Positions 63,773 through 64,000 of a stretch of DNA of 64,000 nucleotides are shown here, piece after piece. Numbering within the stretch: position 1 is the stretch's first letter; every line of letters starts with the position of its first letter. Position numbers and translations under genes: made by a program. The stretch spans positions 82,879,119 to 82,943,118 of the forward strand of contig OZ024903.1 in NCBI GenBank assembly GCA_964017125.1, written 5' to 3'. The DNA is from Flabesymbios commensalis. Taxonomy: Eukaryota > Annelida > Polychaeta > Terebellida > Flabelligeridae. The notes beneath the pieces are model-generated. The model ran no database searches. It saw only the letters and a list, made by a program, of their open reading frames with translations, and was not told where the DNA came from.

Positions 63773-64000
63773 TTGTCGCACCCTTACGAATCTATGGTAG
63801 TCTGTCTGCCTTTATATTAGCACGTCCGTGAACAGTTTTTTAAATGTGAAATAGGCCTATATTTTAAAATTGCCAAGTCACTTAAAGAATGATTCAACTG
63901 CAAAACGCGCATGCCTGGGACGGTCAAGTGTAGGCCAACAGTAGCCTATTGAGTACAGATTGACGGCATTATTATAGCCACTGCTGTTTTAATGCTAGGC

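Overview
This is an intron- and repeat-rich animal nuclear sequence with one clear host gene. The gene is a complete alpha-tubulin at 12284-17926 on the plus strand. Its introns follow the initiator codon and split codon 76, as in vertebrate alpha-tubulin genes. A deuterostome-type invertebrate fits best, perhaps a hemichordate or echinoderm, because AGGCCTA motifs are very frequent and short foldback elements with CAGYAAACAC ends abound. That assignment is an inference; no marker here fixes the species.

Left third (1-19.8 kb): a 3.5-kb foldback element (1-3505) carries a nested TTAA-flanked mini-element. Next come two short foldback copies, each split by a different inverted-repeat element (4176-5452, TTAA target; 6053-10393, TA target). 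Two TTAA mini-elements then sit back to back (10942-11411). The tubulin gene follows. A perfect 44-bp-arm palindrome ends 20 bp upstream of its TATA box. Copies of the same palindrome family lie upstream, in intron 2 and in the 3' UTR. Intron 2 (4.2 kb) also holds a 1.7-kb foldback.

Middle and right: a satellite with a roughly 1.1-kb unit runs over 19831-30071 and again over 57291-60793. The two parts are halves of one array. The break falls inside a unit, with a 3-bp TCT duplication, and what lies between (30072-57290, 27.2 kb) has inverted terminal repeats. This interval is a nest of younger insertions. It contains a 9.5-kb TTAA-flanked piggyBac-like element (31464-40986) that carries a dimeric tRNA-derived SINE with a 13-bp target duplication. 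It also contains a 21-bp minisatellite with a CCGTTATAACGG core, split by a nearly whole, young Ty3/Gypsy retrotransposon (42522-54483). One of that retrotransposon's LTRs is itself split by a 604-bp element with an 8-bp duplication. A separate 1-kb fossil fragment with a Gag-like frame interrupts the satellite near 26.4-27.4 kb.

Right end (60.8-64 kb): a relic of the short foldback family, an unrecognised coding-like stretch (61739-62221), one more TTAA mini-element and a GGGTTATT-type minisatellite. No tRNA or rRNA gene, CRISPR array or operon was found. The only gene supported as functional is alpha-tubulin; the rest is mobile or satellite DNA whose nesting gives a relative order of events.
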